From NCBI GenBank assembly GCA_017465575.1, contig JAFTVX010000018.1, forward strand, positions 1-64,000: DNA of 64,000 bases, written 5' to 3'. How positions within the stretch are numbered: the stretch's first letter is position 1; the number at the start of each line of letters is the position of its first letter. Both the position numbers and the translations under genes were made by a program. This document shows, one piece after another, positions 54,824 to 63,724 of the stretch. The DNA is from Alistipes sp. Its GTDB lineage: Bacteria > Bacteroidota > Bacteroidia > Bacteroidales > Rikenellaceae. Below the pieces are notes generated by a model. That model saw nothing but the letters and a program-made list of their open reading frames with translations, did not search any database and was not told the DNA's origin.

Positions 54824-56149
54824 ATGAAAGCAATTAGACTTTTTTCGTTGTCGCTACTTCTGTCGCTTGCAACCTTCGCAACGGCCAAGGCGCAAACAAC
54901 ATTCTACGAAGTAGCGGAGTACACGCCGACAATCTATATGATTGCACGCGGTGAGGTTGTCGAGGAGTATGATGCCGATGCCACTCGCCAGAGGATTATC
55001 GACGACTACGCCGAGACTGCCCGTTGTGGCTTCTCACAGCTCAAGAACCCTCAGTTTATCTTCGCCACACGCAACAACAAGTTTTCGTTGGCGTTGGGTG
55101 GTCGTGTAAGTTTGCGTACAAGCTACGACTTTATGGGCGCTGTCGGCAATATTGATTTTGTTCCCTATGACATTACGCCTACGACCTATGCCAACCGTCA
55201 GCGTGTGATGATGGATGCCACGACATCGCGCCTATTTATGAAGGCTATTATCAATAGCAAGGCCCTTGGTCGCGTTGTTGTCTACACCGATATGGACTTC
55301 CGTGGCGGTAACGAATTCTCTTATATTCCGCGACTTAGGTCGGCTTATGTGCAGCTCAAGGGCTTTACCGTAGGTCGTGATGTTACGACCTTCTGCGACT
55401 TGGAGGCGGCACCGCAAACGATTGATTTCGAGGGTCCCAACGCCTATAACTTCGAGTTCAACCAGATGATTCGCTACGAGCATAGCTTCTTGCGCAACCA
55501 TCTTACTTTGGGCGTTGCTGCCGAGATGCCCTCGGTCAATGCCACCTATGGCGAGAATTTCGCCCCTATCCTTCAGCGTGTTCCCGATGGCATCGCCTAC
55601 TTGCAGTATGCTTGGGGCGAGAATAAGTCGAGCCACCTGCGTGCTTCTGCCGTATTCCGCGATATGTATCTCCACGACAAGGGCGATAACGATAATACCA
55701 CGCAGTTTGGTTGGGGCGTTCAGCTTAGTGGACATATCGACATCACTCGCTGGGTAGATATCTATATGAATGGTGTATATGGCAAGGGTATTACACCTTA
55801 TATTCAGGAACTTACAGGTACACCCTACGACTTTATCTATAATCCCGAGAAGCCTACAACACTCCTCACACTACCTATGTGGGGTTGGCAGGCAGCAGCA
55901 CAAATTAACATCGTTCCGGGTGTCTTCTGGTTGGCTGGTGGCTACTCAATGGTCGAGCTCGACAAGGATAAGGGTTACTTGGCCGATGACCAGTACCACC
56001 GCAGTAGCTACATCTTCGGCAATGCCTTCTGCAACATCACGCCCAACTTTACCGTTGCGTTGGAGTATCTGCGAGGTATGCGCGAGAATATGAATAAGGA
56101 CAAGGCGCACGCCAATCGCGTTAACCTCCTGTTGCAATATAACTTCTAA
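54824..56149 (+). CDS. DcaP-like outer membrane porin
   Basis: A 441-residue beta-barrel (ATG at 54824) with a signal peptide ending TAKAQ. A short helical region (TRQRIIDDYAETARCG) precedes a barrel starting NKFSLALGGRVSLRTSYDF and ending in Phe (NLLLQYNF). The layout matches DcaP-type porins for organic anions; substrate not predictable. Confidence 0.85.
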   Translation: MKAIRLFSLSLLLSLATFATAKAQTTFYEVAEYTPTIYMIARGEVVEEYDADATRQRIIDDYAETARCGFSQLKNPQFIFATRNNKFSLALGGRVSLRTSYDFMGAVGNIDFVPYDITPTTYANRQRVMMDATTSRLFMKAIINSKALGRVVVYTDMDFRGGNEFSYIPRLRSAYVQLKGFTVGRDVTTFCDLEAAPQTIDFEGPNAYNFEFNQMIRYEHSFLRNHLTLGVAAEMPSVNATYGENFAPILQRVPDGIAYLQYAWGENKSSHLRASAVFRDMYLHDKGDNDNTTQFGWGVQLSGHIDITRWVDIYMNGVYGKGITPYIQELTGTPYDFIYNPEKPTTLLTLPMWGWQAAAQINIVPGVFWLAGGYSMVELDKDKGYLADDQYHRSSYIFGNAFCNITPNFTVALEYLRGMRENMNKDKAHANRVNLLLQYNF

Positions 56150-56168
56150 AACTATCATTTATGGTAGG

Positions 56169-56197
56169 TCGGCACTCTTTTCGGGGTGCCGATTTTT
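56169..56197 (+). terminator. Porin terminator
   Basis: TCGGCAC (56169-56175) pairs with GTGCCGA (56186-56192), followed by TTTTTATA. Confidence 0.75.
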
Positions 56198-56200
56198 ATA

Positions 56201-56208
56201 TATCTTTG
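56201..56208 (+). promoter_or_regulatory. -7 element of the DUF4491 gene
   Basis: TATCTTTG directly after the porin terminator, 22 bases before the ATG. No clear -33 element. Confidence 0.45.
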
Positions 56209-56230
56209 TACCTATATAAATATAAGTATT

Positions 56231-56536
56231 ATGAGTCTACATTTTACAGGTTTAGTTATCGGCATCGCCACATTTCTTATTATCGGTCTTTTCCACCCTA
56301 TCGTCATCAAGGGCGAATACTACTTTGGCGTAAAGATTTGGTGGGTATTCCTTATTAGCGGCATCATCTCGGGCATTGCATCGTTGCTTATCGAGCAGAT
56401 ATTGCTCTCTACGCTCCTTGCCGTGTGGTCTGCATCGTCGTTCTGGAGTATTGGCGAGCTCTTTGAGCAGCGCCGCAGAGTTGAGCGTGGTTGGTTTCCG
56501 GCACGCCCCGAGGGCAAGTTATTTGAGAAAAAATAA
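56231..56536 (+). CDS. DUF4491 membrane protein
   Basis: A 101-residue protein with three hydrophobic segments and the family start FTGLVIGIATFLIIGLFHPIVIKGEYYFG. The tail RRRVERGWFPARPEGKLFEKK is cytoplasmic. Uncharacterised, mostly Bacteroidota and Firmicutes. Confidence 0.85.
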   Translation: MSLHFTGLVIGIATFLIIGLFHPIVIKGEYYFGVKIWWVFLISGIISGIASLLIEQILLSTLLAVWSASSFWSIGELFEQRRRVERGWFPARPEGKLFEKK

Positions 56537-56614
56537 CATTTTTTAGTTTTCGATGTTACATTCAGCCACCCTTATTCGTTATATAGGTGAATGAAGATAA
56601 CAAAAGAGTAGGCA

Positions 56615-57127
56615 GTGAAGAGTATCATAGAGAGATACACCGAGCTTGTATCGGAGGTCAAGGATAGCGTTTACCGCATGGCGCTTAGCCTTGTGGGCGT
56701 CGAGGCCGAGGCTGAAGATATCACGCAGGATATATACGAGAGGGTTTGGAGGGCTCGCGACAAGGTGCTCCTCGAAGAACACCCTCGAGCCTATGTCTGT
56801 CGAATGACTCGCAATCTCGCTATCGATAGACTTCGCCAGAGGGAGCGACAAGCCACCGCCAACAGCCCCGATATTGAGCGTGGAGGCATCGGCGATGGCA
56901 GCGACCTTAGGGATATTGGCGAACGAACAAAGGCTATTATCGCCACCCTGCCCGAGAAACAGCGCCTAACAATACATCTGCGCGATGTCGAGGGCTACGA
57001 TATCGAGGAGATTGCCGAGATTATGGAGATGGATGCAACGAGTGTAAGAATGAACCTTTCGCGAGCACGAAAGAGTGTGAGAGAGCAAGTTTTAAGTATG
57101 ATGAACTATGGAGTTGAACAGAATTAA
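56615..57127 (+). CDS. ECF RNA polymerase sigma factor
   Basis: A 170-residue extracytoplasmic-function sigma factor (GTG start; the nearest upstream ATG runs into a stop). Sigma2 spans about 1-80 (YRMALSLVG..DITQDIYERVWRARD..PRAYVCRMTRNLAIDRLRQ); sigma4 spans about 105-158 (LPEKQRLTIHLRDVEGYDIEEIAEIMEMDATSVRMNLSRARKSVREQ). Its last 20 bases overlap the anti-sigma gene. It probably controls its own operon. Confidence 0.93.
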   Translation: MKSIIERYTELVSEVKDSVYRMALSLVGVEAEAEDITQDIYERVWRARDKVLLEEHPRAYVCRMTRNLAIDRLRQRERQATANSPDIERGGIGDGSDLRDIGERTKAIIATLPEKQRLTIHLRDVEGYDIEEIAEIMEMDATSVRMNLSRARKSVREQVLSMMNYGVEQN

Positions 57128-57569
57128 GATATTAGCCGACAGGTATTTCGATGGCATTACCTCACGCGCTGAGGAGGTAGAGCTTAGGGAGGCTTTGCGC
57201 TCTATCGACAACCTCGACAATGAGCTTCGAGCGCTTAAAACGATGCTTGATGCAATGGATTCGCTTCACGAAACCACCTCGCCAGTTAAGGTTGTTCGCC
57301 CAACGATATCTCGTCGAACGGTATGGCTCGCAAGAGTTGCATCGGTGGCTATTGCAGCGTGTGCGATATTCGGTATCTTTTTGGGCATCAACCATCGTGA
57401 GCCATCGATTGTGGAGTCGCCAACCATTATCTGCCATATCAACGGGGAGCTCGTTAGCGACCAGGCAATAGCTCGTGCCGAGATGGATAGAGTGCTTGGC
57501 GGAGTAGCTGATAATATGGCATTAGCAATGGCAAAGATTGAGAAACTAAATCTCGTTAGAACAGAGTAG
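57108..57569 (+). CDS. Predicted anti-sigma factor, single TM
   Basis: A 153-residue protein with an N-terminal helical cytoplasmic part (1-70), one TM helix (73-93), and a short 55-residue periplasmic tail. It has no FecR domain or zinc motif. Its overlap with the sigma gene is the main evidence that it holds the sigma factor at the membrane. The periplasmic tail (ICHINGELVSDQAIARAEMDRVLGG) may sense an envelope signal. Confidence 0.78.
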   Translation: MELNRIKILADRYFDGITSRAEEVELREALRSIDNLDNELRALKTMLDAMDSLHETTSPVKVVRPTISRRTVWLARVASVAIAACAIFGIFLGINHREPSIVESPTIICHINGELVSDQAIARAEMDRVLGGVADNMALAMAKIEKLNLVRTE

Positions 57570-57598
57570 TAACTGCGATTAACTAAACCTAAATATAT

Positions 57599-58441
57599 AT
57601 GAAAAAGTATCTTGCATTAGCGCTTATTTTCACTCTTATGGCAGTATGTGCTTCAGCCCAAGAGCAGAACGATAAAGTGACAATCAACAATAGCGGCGAC
57701 TATGTGTCGGCAAAAGATGGCAACCTTAACCTCTCGGTTGCTGGTATGATGTTCTCAATCAACAATGAGGGTCAAGCTGTGCCCGCAATGCCCTCAAAGT
57801 CGAATAGCAAGGTAGGCTTCTCGATTTACGGCGACTCATTTGGTGCTACCAAGACCGACCATATCGCCTTTATCGAGTTGGGCGTAAATACTATTGCCAA
57901 CCAATCCTACGACCTCTACACGCCCGAGGAGGCTGCTATGTTGCCCTTTAGTCGTAGCTCTCATTATGTGGCACTGAACCCATTGACAATGAGCGTCGCA
58001 CTAAACAAGAGCCGTTCACTGAGCTTTAATATGGCATTGGGCTTTGCTATCGAGAACTACAAGTTTGCGGGTAAATACTCGATGAAGTATGATGGTGGCA
58101 TTATGCGACCCATCGAGCTTGATGGCAATATCAAGAAGTCGAAACTTATTGCTACATACCTACATTTCCCCTTCTTGCTAAACTATAACTTTAGCCGTAA
58201 GTTCTTTATCGCAGCAGGTGTAAACCTCGATATCTTGATGAACTCAAAGCTGTTCTTCAAGAAGCCTCGAACCTCTATCGATGGCGAAGTAACTCTCAAT
58301 CCCATACAGGTGGGTGCCACGGCACGCATAGGCTGGGGTAAGCTCTACGGCTTTGTAAACTACTCTTTTATGGAGATGTTTAAGCGAGATACAGGCCCTG
58401 GTGGCAATCGACTTTCGGCTGGTATAGGTCTCTTCTTCTAA
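57599..58441 (+). CDS. PorT-like outer membrane beta-barrel protein
   Basis: A 280-residue secreted protein (signal peptide to SAQEQ) with barrel-type alternating strands and a C-terminal aromatic ending (RLSAGIGLFF). It resembles the small 8-stranded OmpX/PorT-like family of Bacteroidota. Its position inside the sigma operon suggests an envelope role. Confidence 0.8.
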   Translation: MKKYLALALIFTLMAVCASAQEQNDKVTINNSGDYVSAKDGNLNLSVAGMMFSINNEGQAVPAMPSKSNSKVGFSIYGDSFGATKTDHIAFIELGVNTIANQSYDLYTPEEAAMLPFSRSSHYVALNPLTMSVALNKSRSLSFNMALGFAIENYKFAGKYSMKYDGGIMRPIELDGNIKKSKLIATYLHFPFLLNYNFSRKFFIAAGVNLDILMNSKLFFKKPRTSIDGEVTLNPIQVGATARIGWGKLYGFVNYSFMEMFKRDTGPGGNRLSAGIGLFF

Positions 58442-58458
58442 TCTAAATTTTGGTTAAG

Positions 58459-58884
58459 ATGAAACGGTTTATATTATTTATAATCTTGTGTTTGCCACTA
58501 TCGGCAATAGCCCAAACCACAAGCTTCAATAAGCTTATGGACAAGTACTCTTCGATGCAAGATTGTACGACAATCATAATGGAGCAGGAGATGTTGCGCA
58601 GTATGGGTGTAACCTCAGGAGTGGATAGTGTTCTTGTAGTCTCGGTAGAGAGCGAGGTTTTGCTTGATAAGTTTAAGGAGGATGTAGCGCTCGCAACCAA
58701 AGGGTATAGCGTGATGATGACCGTGAATAGCGGTGGCGAGATGGTTAAGATCGTTAGTCGTTCCGAAGGTGGCAAGATTAGCGAAATGATTGTGCTGACA
58801 ATCTCCTCTGACGAAGGTGTAGCAATCCGTGTAACTGGCAATAACCTTTCGCTAAGCGAGGCGATGACGCTAATTGATATGTAA
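58459..58884 (+). CDS. DUF4252 protein 1
   Basis: A 141-residue exported protein (signal to SAIAQ; ATG at 58459) with the DUF4252 pattern: NKLMDKYSSMQDCTTIIMEQEML, a middle VVSVESEVLLDKFKED, and a C-terminal SEGGKISEMIVLTISSDEGVAIRVTGN. Not a lipoprotein. First of three tandem paralogs. Confidence 0.82.
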   Translation: MKRFILFIILCLPLSAIAQTTSFNKLMDKYSSMQDCTTIIMEQEMLRSMGVTSGVDSVLVVSVESEVLLDKFKEDVALATKGYSVMMTVNSGGEMVKIVSRSEGGKISEMIVLTISSDEGVAIRVTGNNLSLSEAMTLIDM

Positions 58885-58900
58885 CACAATTTTAGTTAAG

Positions 58901-59374
58901 ATGAAACGATTTATTTTGCTGATTGCGTTGCTATTGCCTATGAGTTTATCTGCGCAGATTCCCGCTATCGAGAAGCTTGGCAAAGAGGCTAAACGCCACA
59001 AGGGCGTAGAGTACGAAAGCGTAGGCAGTTTTATGCTTGGCATGGCATCGAAGATGGCTGCAAAAGAGCAGCGAGCAACCTTCGAGATGCTCGACCATAT
59101 CGATATGATTGTCTCGGAGGACAACACCTTTCTCGACACTCTTGAACCCCGATTAAAGTCGATTATCGACGATTTAGGCGCATCGTTTATCGGCAAGACC
59201 GACGAAGAGAGAGCAACAAACGAAGTTTATGCTGTAAAAAAGGGCGACATAATCACCCAGCTTATCATCTTTACAAAGAGCAAAACAAAGGGCTATGCCG
59301 TTACCGCAATGACTGGCGAAATACCCGAAAATCGCCTAGGTGAGATAGCGAAGCTTAGCCCTCCGAAGAAGTAA
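58901..59374 (+). CDS. DUF4252 protein 2
   Basis: A 157-residue exported paralog (ATG at 58901; signal to SLSAQ). It is the most divergent of the three: GVEYESVGSFMLGMASKM replaces the usual first strand, but the late VKKGDIITQLIIFTKSKTKGYAVTAMTGEI keeps the DUF4252 shape. The start region repeats that of protein 1 (TTAAGATGAAACG, then a similar signal peptide), showing local duplication. Confidence 0.78.
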   Translation: MKRFILLIALLLPMSLSAQIPAIEKLGKEAKRHKGVEYESVGSFMLGMASKMAAKEQRATFEMLDHIDMIVSEDNTFLDTLEPRLKSIIDDLGASFIGKTDEERATNEVYAVKKGDIITQLIIFTKSKTKGYAVTAMTGEIPENRLGEIAKLSPPKK

Positions 59375-59398
59375 TTTAATAACTTAAAATTAGTTTAT

Positions 59399-59878
59399 AT
59401 GAAAAAGTTTATTGTATTGATTGCTATGTTGTTGCCCTTTGGCGCAATGGCAACTGTTCCCGAACTGAACGAGATTGTCGACGACTACTCATCTGTCGAT
59501 GGTGTTACGGTTGTAAACCTTACGGGCGAGATGCTTAAGGCACAGGCTGGTGCAGCCGCTGCCGATGCAAACAAGTATCTCGAGGATATCGAGTCACTCA
59601 TCATTCTACAAAGCGACACCGCAAATCTCACAAAGAAGATTTCGAAGCAGGTGGATAAGGCTCTTAAGGGCGTAAATCTTGAGAGTTTAGTGGATATTCA
59701 AGCCGAAAAGGATAACCGCGTTAGAGTATTTGCCAACCGCGATGGCGAGACGATTGCCGATATTGTAGTCTATGTAACCGATGGCGACGAGGTTGCTTTG
59801 ATTATGATTTCGGGCACACTCGATGAGTCAATCCTTGGCGATATGCAGAGTGGAATAAATGGCATCAGCATCGGCTAA
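59399..59878 (+). CDS. DUF4252 protein 3
   Basis: A 159-residue exported paralog (signal to GAMAT) with LNEIVDDYSSVDGVTVVNLTGEML, EDIESLIILQSDTANLTKKISKQVDKALKG, and the ending DGETIADIVVYVTDGDEVALIMISGTL. Last gene of the sigma operon, followed by a terminator. Confidence 0.82.
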   Translation: MKKFIVLIAMLLPFGAMATVPELNEIVDDYSSVDGVTVVNLTGEMLKAQAGAAAADANKYLEDIESLIILQSDTANLTKKISKQVDKALKGVNLESLVDIQAEKDNRVRVFANRDGETIADIVVYVTDGDEVALIMISGTLDESILGDMQSGINGISIG

Positions 59879-59900
59879 CAAACCTATAAATAGATTGAGA

Positions 59901-59930
59901 AAAGAGGGCTTAACACCCTCTTTTTCTTTT
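59901..59930. terminator. Terminator of the sigma/DUF4252 operon
   Basis: AAAGAGGG (59901-59908) pairs with CCCTCTTT (59916-59923), followed by TTCTTTTG; its A-rich left side may also serve rubrerythrin. Confidence 0.8.
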
Positions 59931-59932
59931 GC

Positions 59933-60514
59933 TTAATAGTTATCTGCCATAGGTTCGAAATACTTCTGTTCGTGGTCGCACGAAGGACATAGTTTCGGAG
60001 CAATAGCACCTCGGACAATATAGCCACAATTGCGACATTGCCAGATAATTTCGCCATCACGACGGAAGAAGTCACCATCGGTAAGTCGGCTTAATAGGCG
60101 TAGGTAGCGGCGTTCGTGTTCACGCTCCACCTCCGCCACAAAGCGAAATACGGCCGATATCTTCTGAAAGCCCTCGGCGTGGGCTGTCTCGGCAAACGAG
60201 GAGTATAGCACCTCCCACTCTTCGTGCTCGCCCTCGGCAGCAGCAATCAAGTTCTCCTTGGTCGAGAGAATGATGCCCGCAGGGAATGTGGCGTGATGAA
60301 TGGTTGCACTGCCTCCCTCCAAGAACTTAAAGAAGCGCTTGGCGTGCTCCTTCTCTTGGTCGGCTGTGGTGTTGAAGATGGCGGCAATCTGCTCATAACC
60401 ATCTTTCGATGCCTGCTTCGCAAAGAAGTTGTAGCGGTTGCGTGCCTGACTCTCGCCGGCAAATGCCTTCAATAGATTCTCTTCGGTAAGAGTTCCTTTA
60501 AGTGTGTTTCTCAT
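59933..60514 (-). CDS. Rubrerythrin
   Basis: A 193-residue peroxidase (ATG at 60514). The ferritin-like domain has di-iron Glu/His residues (NLLKAFAGESQARNRY, DQEKEHAKRFFKFL, EGEHEEW, EVEREHERRYL). The C-terminal rubredoxin module has CxxC pairs (WQCRNCGYI, LCPSCDH). It reduces hydrogen peroxide in the cytoplasm of anaerobes. Single-gene unit. Confidence 0.96.
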   Translation of the reverse strand: MRNTLKGTLTEENLLKAFAGESQARNRYNFFAKQASKDGYEQIAAIFNTTADQEKEHAKRFFKFLEGGSATIHHATFPAGIILSTKENLIAAAEGEHEEWEVLYSSFAETAHAEGFQKISAVFRFVAEVEREHERRYLRLLSRLTDGDFFRRDGEIIWQCRNCGYIVRGAIAPKLCPSCDHEQKYFEPMADNY

Positions 60515-60597
60515 AGTACGATAGAAAAGTTTTACGCTAGTCATTCAGCAAATTGCAGGCCAAAGCGAGGGTTAAAAACTCGATTAGTGAGGGCTAT

Positions 60598-60628
60598 TTG
60601 CTTTTTACCTTAATTTTATCTATCTTTG
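60598..60628 (+). promoter_or_regulatory. ettA promoter
   Basis: TTG at 60598-60600, a 20-bp spacer, and TATCTTTG at 60621-60628; leader about 30 nt. Confidence 0.65.
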
Positions 60629-60663
60629 CACACTAATCTTTGAAACAATAAATTATACACAAT

Positions 60664-62343
60664 ATGGCAGACGAGAAAATTATATTTTCTATGGTTGGTG
60701 TAAGCAAGGTGCTTAACAACAACAAGAAGATTTTGAACAACATCTACCTATCGTTCTTCTATGGCGCTAAGATTGGTATCATTGGTCTTAACGGCTCGGG
60801 TAAGTCTACCCTTATGAAGATTATCGCAGGTATCGACAAGAGCTTCCAGGGCGAGGTGGTATTCTCTCCTGGTTACACCGTAGGTTATTTGGAGCAGGAG
60901 CCTCAGCTCGACCCTACCAAGACTGTTAAGGAGATTGTTGAGGAGGGTGCAGCATCTACCGTAGCACTCTTGAAGGAGTACGAGGATATCAATATGAAGC
61001 TCTGCGAGCCTATGTCCGACGACGAGATGGCACGCCTTATCGAGCGTCAGGGCGAGCTTTATGAGAAGATTGATCAGGTGAATGGTTGGGAGCTTGACAG
61101 CGTCTTGGAGCGTGCTATGGATGCTCTGCGCTGTCCCGATGGCGACCAGCCCGTGAATGTTCTCTCTGGCGGTGAGCGCCGTCGTGTTGCGTTGTGCCGT
61201 CTGTTGTTGCAGCAGCCCGATGTCTTGCTTTTGGATGAGCCTACCAACCACCTCGATGCCGAGAGTATCGACTGGTTGGAGCAGCACCTTCAGCAGTACA
61301 AGGGTACGGTTATTGCCGTTACTCACGACCGTTACTTCCTTGATAATGTGGCAGGTTGGATTCTTGAGCTCGACCGTGGTGAGGGTATTCCTTGGAAGGG
61401 TAACTACTCTGGCTGGTTGGAGCAGAAGACCCAGCGTATGGCTATGGAGGAGAAGCAGGAGAGCAAGCGCCGCAAGACCTTGGAGCGTGAGTTGGAGTGG
61501 GTGCGTATGTCACCCTCGGGTCGTCACGCCAAGTCGAAGGCTCGTCTTTCGGCTTACGATAAGATGATGAATGCCGACACCAAGGAGCGTGAGGAGAAGC
61601 TCGAGATCTATATCCCCAACGGTCCTCGCTTGGGTGATGTCGTTATCGAGGCACAGGGCGTAACGAAGGCGTTTGGCGACCGTGTGCTCTACGAAAACCT
61701 TGAGTTCTCGTTGCCCCCCGCAGGTATCGTAGGTGTTATCGGTGCTAATGGTACAGGTAAGACTACCCTATTCCGTATGATTATGGGCTTGGAGGAGCCT
61801 ACCTCGGGTTCGTTCCGTGTAGGTCCTACCGTCAAGCTCGCCTATGTAGACCAGCAACACAAGTCTATCGACCCCGATAAGACTGTTTACGAGGTTATCT
61901 CGCAGAACTCCGACCTTATCCAGCTTGGCAACCGCCAGGTTAATGCCCGTGCCTATGTAGGTCGCTTCAACTTCAACGGTGCCGACCAGGAGAAGAAGTG
62001 TGGTGTATTGTCGGGTGGTGAGCGTAACCGTTTACACCTTGCCTTGGCGCTAAAGGAGCAGGGCAATGTGTTGTTGCTCGATGAGCCTACCAACGATATC
62101 GATGTCAACACCTTGCGTGCTTTGGAGGAGGGTCTCGAGAACTTCGCAGGTTGTGCTGTTGTTATCTCGCACGACCGTTGGTTCTTGGATCGTATCGCAA
62201 CCCACATCCTCTCGTTCGAGGGCGACTCGAAGGTTGTCTTCTACGAAGGCTCATACTCGGAGTACGAGGCTTGGAAGAAGGCTCAGGGCGAGGATACTAC
62301 CCCTAAGCGTGTTAAGTACAAGAAGTTGCTTGCAGAGCAGTAA
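60664..62343 (+). CDS. ettA: Energy-dependent translational throttle protein EttA
   Basis: A 559-residue ABC-F ATPase that gates the first elongation step on the ribosome according to ATP/ADP ratio. It has two ATPase domains (GLNGSGKSTL/LSGGERRRVAL and GANGTGKTTLF/LSGGERNRLHL) and the EttA arm between the first pair of motifs (SVLERAMDALRCPDGD). The linker RRKTLERELEWVRMSPSGRHAKSKARL is EttA-like. Strong codon bias. Confidence 0.94.
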   Translation: MADEKIIFSMVGVSKVLNNNKKILNNIYLSFFYGAKIGIIGLNGSGKSTLMKIIAGIDKSFQGEVVFSPGYTVGYLEQEPQLDPTKTVKEIVEEGAASTVALLKEYEDINMKLCEPMSDDEMARLIERQGELYEKIDQVNGWELDSVLERAMDALRCPDGDQPVNVLSGGERRRVALCRLLLQQPDVLLLDEPTNHLDAESIDWLEQHLQQYKGTVIAVTHDRYFLDNVAGWILELDRGEGIPWKGNYSGWLEQKTQRMAMEEKQESKRRKTLERELEWVRMSPSGRHAKSKARLSAYDKMMNADTKEREEKLEIYIPNGPRLGDVVIEAQGVTKAFGDRVLYENLEFSLPPAGIVGVIGANGTGKTTLFRMIMGLEEPTSGSFRVGPTVKLAYVDQQHKSIDPDKTVYEVISQNSDLIQLGNRQVNARAYVGRFNFNGADQEKKCGVLSGGERNRLHLALALKEQGNVLLLDEPTNDIDVNTLRALEEGLENFAGCAVVISHDRWFLDRIATHILSFEGDSKVVFYEGSYSEYEAWKKAQGEDTTPKRVKYKKLLAEQ

Positions 62344-62367
62344 TAGACTCTATTCATAGACTAAGTT

Positions 62368-63708
62368 ATGGCACAGAAACCATCTATTCCAAAGGGCACG
62401 CGCGACTTCTCTCCCGAGGAGATGATGCGCCGTACCTACATCTTCGATACAATCAAGAGCGTATTCCGCCTATTTGGTTATGCTCCGCTGGAGACCCCCT
62501 CGATGGAGAATCTCTCTACCCTTTTGGGCAAGTATGGCGACGAGGGCGATAAGCTCCTATTCAAGATTTTGAACTCTGGCGACTATGGCGCAAAGCTCTC
62601 GGAGGAGGAGTTGCGTCAGGCATCAAAGATTTCGGAGAAGGGTCTTCGCTACGACCTCACCGTACCCTTTGCCCGCTATGTCGTACAGCACCAGAACGAG
62701 ATTGTCTTCCCCTTCAAGCGCTATCAGATTCAGCCCGTATGGCGTGCTGACCGTCCACAGAAGGGTCGCTATCGTGAGTTCTATCAGTGCGATGTCGATG
62801 TTATCGGCTCGAAGTCGCTGTTGAGCGAGGTAGAGTTGGTAGATATCGTTGCTCGCGTATTCCGCAAACTCGGCATCTCGGTAACGCTCAAGATGAACAA
62901 CCGCAAAATATTGTTCGGTATCGCCGAGTCTATTGGTCACGCCGACAAGATGATTGATATCACCGTTGCTATCGACAAGCTCGATAAGATTGGCTTGGAT
63001 AATGTAAAAGCGGAGTTGCGTGAGCGAGGCATCGACGACGAGGCTATCGCCAAGCTTCAACCTATCCTTGAGCTCAGCGGCACAAATGCCGAGAAACTCA
63101 GCAAACTAAGCGAGGTAATCGGCGCTTCTGAGACTGGCGTTAAGGGTATCGAGGAGATGCGCACTATCTTCGACAATGTCGAGGCTTTGGGCATCGCTCT
63201 TACCCCCGAACTCGACCTCTCGTTGGCTCGTGGTTTGAACTACTACACTGGTGCTATCTTCGAGGTTAAGGCAAACGACTTCCAGATTGGCTCTATCTCG
63301 GGTGGTGGTCGCTACGACGACCTTACTGGCATCTTCGGTATGCCCGGTATGTCGGGCGTCGGCATCTCGTTTGGCGCCGATCGTATCTACGATGTTATGC
63401 TCGGTCTAAACCTCTTCCCCGAGGAGTTGGCTTGCTCAACCAAGGTACTCTTTACCAACTTTGGCGAAGCAGAGCAGACTGCATCTATGCGCCTTATCTC
63501 TCGTCTTCGCGACAAGGGCGTAGCTGCCGAAATCTATCCTGACCAGGGTAAGATGAAGAAGCAGATGGAGTATGCCAACCGCCGTGCTATCCCCTATGTC
63601 GTTATTATCGGCTCGGAGGAGTTGGCCGAGGGTTGCACTACGCTGAAGGATATGCGCTCGGGCGAGCAGACCAAGTTATCGTTTGACGAGCTTGTAGAGC
63701 GATTGTAA
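62368..63708 (+). CDS. hisS: Histidine-tRNA ligase
   Basis: A 446-residue class II synthetase. Start [16 protein letters not shown]; motif 2 region [28 protein letters not shown]; the histidine-binding [16 protein letters not shown]; motif 3 GISFGADR; and the anticodon-binding domain from about 345. It lies 24 bases after ettA. Confidence 0.97.
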   Translation: MAQKPSIPKGTRDFSPEEMMRRTYIFDTIKSVFRLFGYAPLETPSMENLSTLLGKYGDEGDKLLFKILNSGDYGAKLSEEELRQASKISEKGLRYDLTVPFARYVVQHQNEIVFPFKRYQIQPVWRADRPQKGRYREFYQCDVDVIGSKSLLSEVELVDIVARVFRKLGISVTLKMNNRKILFGIAESIGHADKMIDITVAIDKLDKIGLDNVKAELRERGIDDEAIAKLQPILELSGTNAEKLSKLSEVIGASETGVKGIEEMRTIFDNVEALGIALTPELDLSLARGLNYYTGAIFEVKANDFQIGSISGGGRYDDLTGIFGMPGMSGVGISFGADRIYDVMLGLNLFPEELACSTKVLFTNFGEAEQTASMRLISRLRDKGVAAEIYPDQGKMKKQMEYANRRAIPYVVIIGSEELAEGCTTLKDMRSGEQTKLSFDELVERL

Positions 63709-63724
63709 TATTCTGACAGATTAG

